Shown one piece after another: positions 32,141-34,051 of a stretch of 34,051 nucleotides of DNA. A program made the position numbers and the translations under genes. The DNA comes from Candidatus Saccharimonadota bacterium (GTDB taxonomy: Bacteria > Patescibacteriota > Saccharimonadia > Saccharimonadales > Saccharimonadaceae). Within the stretch, counting starts at the first letter, position 1. Every line of letters begins with the position of its first letter. The DNA is taken from positions 1-34,051 of the forward strand of contig JAPUDQ010000044.1 of the NCBI GenBank assembly GCA_027493025.1, given 5' to 3'. A model generated the notes under the pieces. The model saw nothing but the letters and a program-made list of their open reading frames with translations. It made no database searches and was not told the origin of the DNA.

Positions 32141-32878
32141 CTATCCTACTGCCACACCGAATACATGACCAATACCATATGTTACGACAGCCGCTGCAAG
32201 TACAATAACAAATTGTCGAATCGCCCCATAGGCAATACTTTTGCCACTACTTCGTGCGATATACGCCCCTACTAACAAGCTTACAGCAGCAGTTAAACAG
32301 ACCGACCAGATTGATGCGTTTATACCTCCACCATAGAACCAGGGAGCGAGTGCCACTAACGATCCGACCGTAAAGAGCGCAAATGACGAAAAGGCCGCTG
32401 TCCACGGCGATCCAAGCTCGTCCGGATTAACGCCGAGTACTTGTGTGGCATATAGGACTGAGAAGTGTTTGTCTTTTGTTGCCATATCATGAGCAGCGTT
32501 CTTCGCTGCTTTTGGGTCCATGCCTGTTTCAACTAATTTTAGCTCTAAGGTATCCCGAAGTAAAGGCAAATCATTTTTTACCATTTTTTTCAAGTCTTTT
32601 AGGATCCCCTCAAATAATTCTACTTGAGATTTAACGGATATCCATTCTCCAGCCGCCATGCTGAACGCACCCGCTACCAAACCGGCAAAACCTGCAAGCA
32701 TAACCGCTTGTTGACTAGATTGAGATGCAGCAGCCACCCCGAGCACCAGACAAACCGTACTGACCAAACCATCGTTTATACCAAGTACTGCGGCTCGCGC
32801 CGCACCTCCCTGAACCTGTTTTGCCCGTTTGGCCAAAAGCTCACTATCACGTTTGCGCGCTTCACTCGTATTTGTCAT
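32141..32878 (-). CDS. VIT1/CCC1-family metal transporter-like protein
   Basis: A 245-residue membrane protein with the VIT1/CCC1 layout. The first helix has AAVLGINDGLVSTVCLVLGVA (about 28-48), the second has LAGAFSMAAGEWISVKSQ-like (here GLVAGAFSMAAGEWISVKSQ). A cytoplasmic helical segment follows (about 85-155), then three C-terminal helices. Family members move Fe2+ or Mn2+ out of the cytoplasm. It has its own promoter (TGTTATACT, hexamer 32912-32907) and GGAG before the ATG. Confidence 0.93.
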   Translation of the reverse strand: MTNTSEARKRDSELLAKRAKQVQGGAARAAVLGINDGLVSTVCLVLGVAAASQSSQQAVMLAGFAGLVAGAFSMAAGEWISVKSQVELFEGILKDLKKMVKNDLPLLRDTLELKLVETGMDPKAAKNAAHDMATKDKHFSVLYATQVLGVNPDELGSPWTAAFSSFALFTVGSLVALAPWFYGGGINASIWSVCLTAAVSLLVGAYIARSSGKSIAYGAIRQFVIVLAAAVVTYGIGHVFGVAVG

Positions 32879-32906
32879 ACCTACTCCGTCATTAGTATTT
32901 CCTTAA

Positions 32907-32915
32907 AGTATAACA
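32907..32915 (-). promoter_or_regulatory. Extended -10 promoter of the VIT gene
   Basis: On the minus strand TGTTATACT with the hexamer at 32912-32907. The leader contains CGGAGTAGGT directly before the ATG at 32878, so unlike neighbours this gene is not leaderless. Confidence 0.6.
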
Positions 32916-32997
32916 TTTAAGGCTCTTCATATAATTTAATTTATAAAACATTGTCTATCACATAGCCCCCAAATCATGTTTCGTGTATGCTACATAT

Positions 32998-33921
32998 ATG
33001 CGTAACCACAAGAAAGAGCTGATAGCAGCCGTTGTTTTGTTGGGCAGTATTAGCTTTTGTACCATCGTATTTTTTACGTTTGACTCCTTTCGTCACACAG
33101 TTCTACGCGGTTATAGCTCAATTTTCAAGTCGGCAGTCTCAGATCGTGTCTTAGCAGATAATGGAATAGTCTACTCTAACCTTCAGTACTGTAAATCAAA
33201 TGACCCGTATCAGACCCTTGATATCTTCCTTCCCCAGAAAGGCGTCACTCCTTATCCACTGGTAATTTTTATTCACGGCGGCGGATGGCGAATGGGCGAT
33301 AAGTCAAATCGCGAGCTCTCATATTATGGCGAAGATTTATTAAATACAGGAATAGCGATAGCTTCGGTAAATTATCGACTCGGTCCGACGTATACCTACC
33401 CTTTTCAAGATAGTGATATTGCGTGTGCATTAGAATATCTATCTCTCCACGCTCAAGACTATCGAATTCAAAAAGCTCGGTGGGGTTTGTTCGGTGATAG
33501 TGCCGGAGCTCAACTCGCAGCTGCAGCCATGGCTAATCCTAGAATAAATAGTCCACTTGTTGCATTTGTCGGTTTCTATGGGCCATACGATTTGGACCTG
33601 CAAATATATCGAAAGCCAATAGCCGACAAAGATGCTCGCGACTACACGAACAATGCTCACAATAGTCGCTCTGCCAGCCCTTACTATCTACCGCCAGCGA
33701 AGCATGCCCGATATCTACTCTATCATGGCATCAAAGATCGCATTGTTCCAGCTGAGCAATCAGAACGTTTTGCTGATAAGCTACGTCAGCAGGGAATTGC
33801 CGTAACCTATGTTCCTGTTCATGAGGCTGGCCATTCATTTACACCGCGCACTAAACCATCGAGTGCGGAAATTAAGCGACAAATGGTTGAATTTTATAAA
33901 CTAAACCTTACATCCCGATAA
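32998..33921 (+). CDS. Membrane-anchored alpha/beta-hydrolase (esterase/lipase family)
   Basis: A 307-residue hydrolase. An N-terminal hydrophobic anchor (LIAAVVLLGSISFCTIVFF, 8-26) places the enzyme outside the membrane. The catalytic domain has the oxyanion motif HGGGW (93-97), nucleophile Ser168 in GDSAG, Asp247 in HGIKDRIVP and His279 in EAGHSF, the set expected for the BD-FAE/hormone-sensitive-lipase group. The natural ester is unknown; acyl or acetyl groups on carbohydrates are plausible. The ATG at 32998 (six bases after TATGCT) is preferred to an in-frame GTG at 32983. Confidence 0.9.
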   Translation: MRNHKKELIAAVVLLGSISFCTIVFFTFDSFRHTVLRGYSSIFKSAVSDRVLADNGIVYSNLQYCKSNDPYQTLDIFLPQKGVTPYPLVIFIHGGGWRMGDKSNRELSYYGEDLLNTGIAIASVNYRLGPTYTYPFQDSDIACALEYLSLHAQDYRIQKARWGLFGDSAGAQLAAAAMANPRINSPLVAFVGFYGPYDLDLQIYRKPIADKDARDYTNNAHNSRSASPYYLPPAKHARYLLYHGIKDRIVPAEQSERFADKLRQQGIAVTYVPVHEAGHSFTPRTKPSSAEIKRQMVEFYKLNLTSR

Positions 33922-33937
33922 AGAATAGGAGAATTCT

Positions 33938-34051
33938 ATGTATTTTTTACGGCAAAAACTTAGTAGTGCGAGCGTAGGAGAGCGCATTTTTTATACTTTA
34001 ATCCATCCCTCGCAATTCCCCGAGCGGCAGCTCGTGGGATGTAGCCCCTCC
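33938..34051 (+). CDS. Partial gene cut by the right edge
   Basis: An open frame of 38 codons runs to the window end from ATG 33938, which follows AGGAGAATTCT with good spacing. It begins MYFLRQKLSSASVGERIFYT. The N-terminus is too short to assign a family. It lies 16 bases after the esterase gene and is probably co-transcribed with it. Confidence 0.6.
   Translation, partial: MYFLRQKLSSASVGERIFYTLIHPSQFPERQLVGCSPS

Noticed and set aside
1-34051. Recoded UGA (glycine or tryptophan) as in some CPR lineages
   Set aside because: Several full-length genes end at UGA in coupled overlaps and no essential gene requires read-through of UGA; tRNA-Trp has the CCA anticodon.

Overview
This 34 kb window is a gene-dense bacterial chromosome segment with about 38 protein genes, one tRNA and several regulatory RNAs. 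Many neighbouring genes overlap by 1 to 17 bases. I infer a Patescibacteria/CPR organism, tentatively Saccharibacteria-like. The reasons are compact genes, DnaX and RecR proteins that lack their zinc-binding cysteines, and many apparently leaderless promoters of the form TGnTATACT placed 6-10 bases before the start codon. No 16S rRNA is present, so the lineage is inferred. UGA acts as a normal stop (for example in the ATGA overlaps at 3956-3959 and 21641-21644), so the code is standard.

Layout: 151-5134 (minus) is a four-gene, translationally coupled glucan operon: a GT4 glycogen-synthase-like transferase, GH57, GH15 and an unknown protein. 5243-5908 (minus) is a PH-like-domain protein. 6137-6212 is tRNA-Trp(CCA), followed by an MscS channel (minus). 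7275-10304 carries a P-loop kinase, a YgjP-type metallopeptidase and an orphan membrane histidine kinase. 10361-12791 is secE-nusG-rplK-rplA, with an L1-binding mRNA mimic before rplA. 12862-17742 interrupts the usual ribosomal string with a GH16 glycosidase and a thymidylate block (dcd, tmk, HD protein, thyA, MazG, and folA on the minus strand). 17743-18435 is the only long non-coding stretch. It holds a repeat-like structured element and then the rplJL promoter and L10 leader with an attenuator. rplJ-rplL follow.

19574-28012 is a replication and repair run: an unknown protein, dnaX, dnaB, a polytopic membrane protein, ybaB, recR, a DHH phosphoesterase and cysS. 28014-34051 is mainly envelope and transport: an AI-2E permease (minus), a NatAB-like ABC exporter, a DUF922 putative secreted protease, a VIT-type transporter (minus), a membrane-anchored esterase and a gene cut by the window edge.

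How the parts fit: the thymidylate block can supply dUMP to dTTP with folate recycling. The glucan operon has no visible signal peptides, which suggests a cytoplasmic storage polymer. Ribosomal genes carry classical Shine-Dalgarno sites and autoregulatory leaders, while many other single genes appear leaderless. I saw no CRISPR array, insertion sequence with transposase, or prophage. The most unusual items are the leaderless promoter class, the structured element at 17829-18154, the split ribosomal cluster, and the altered metal sites in DnaX, RecR and the DHH protein.
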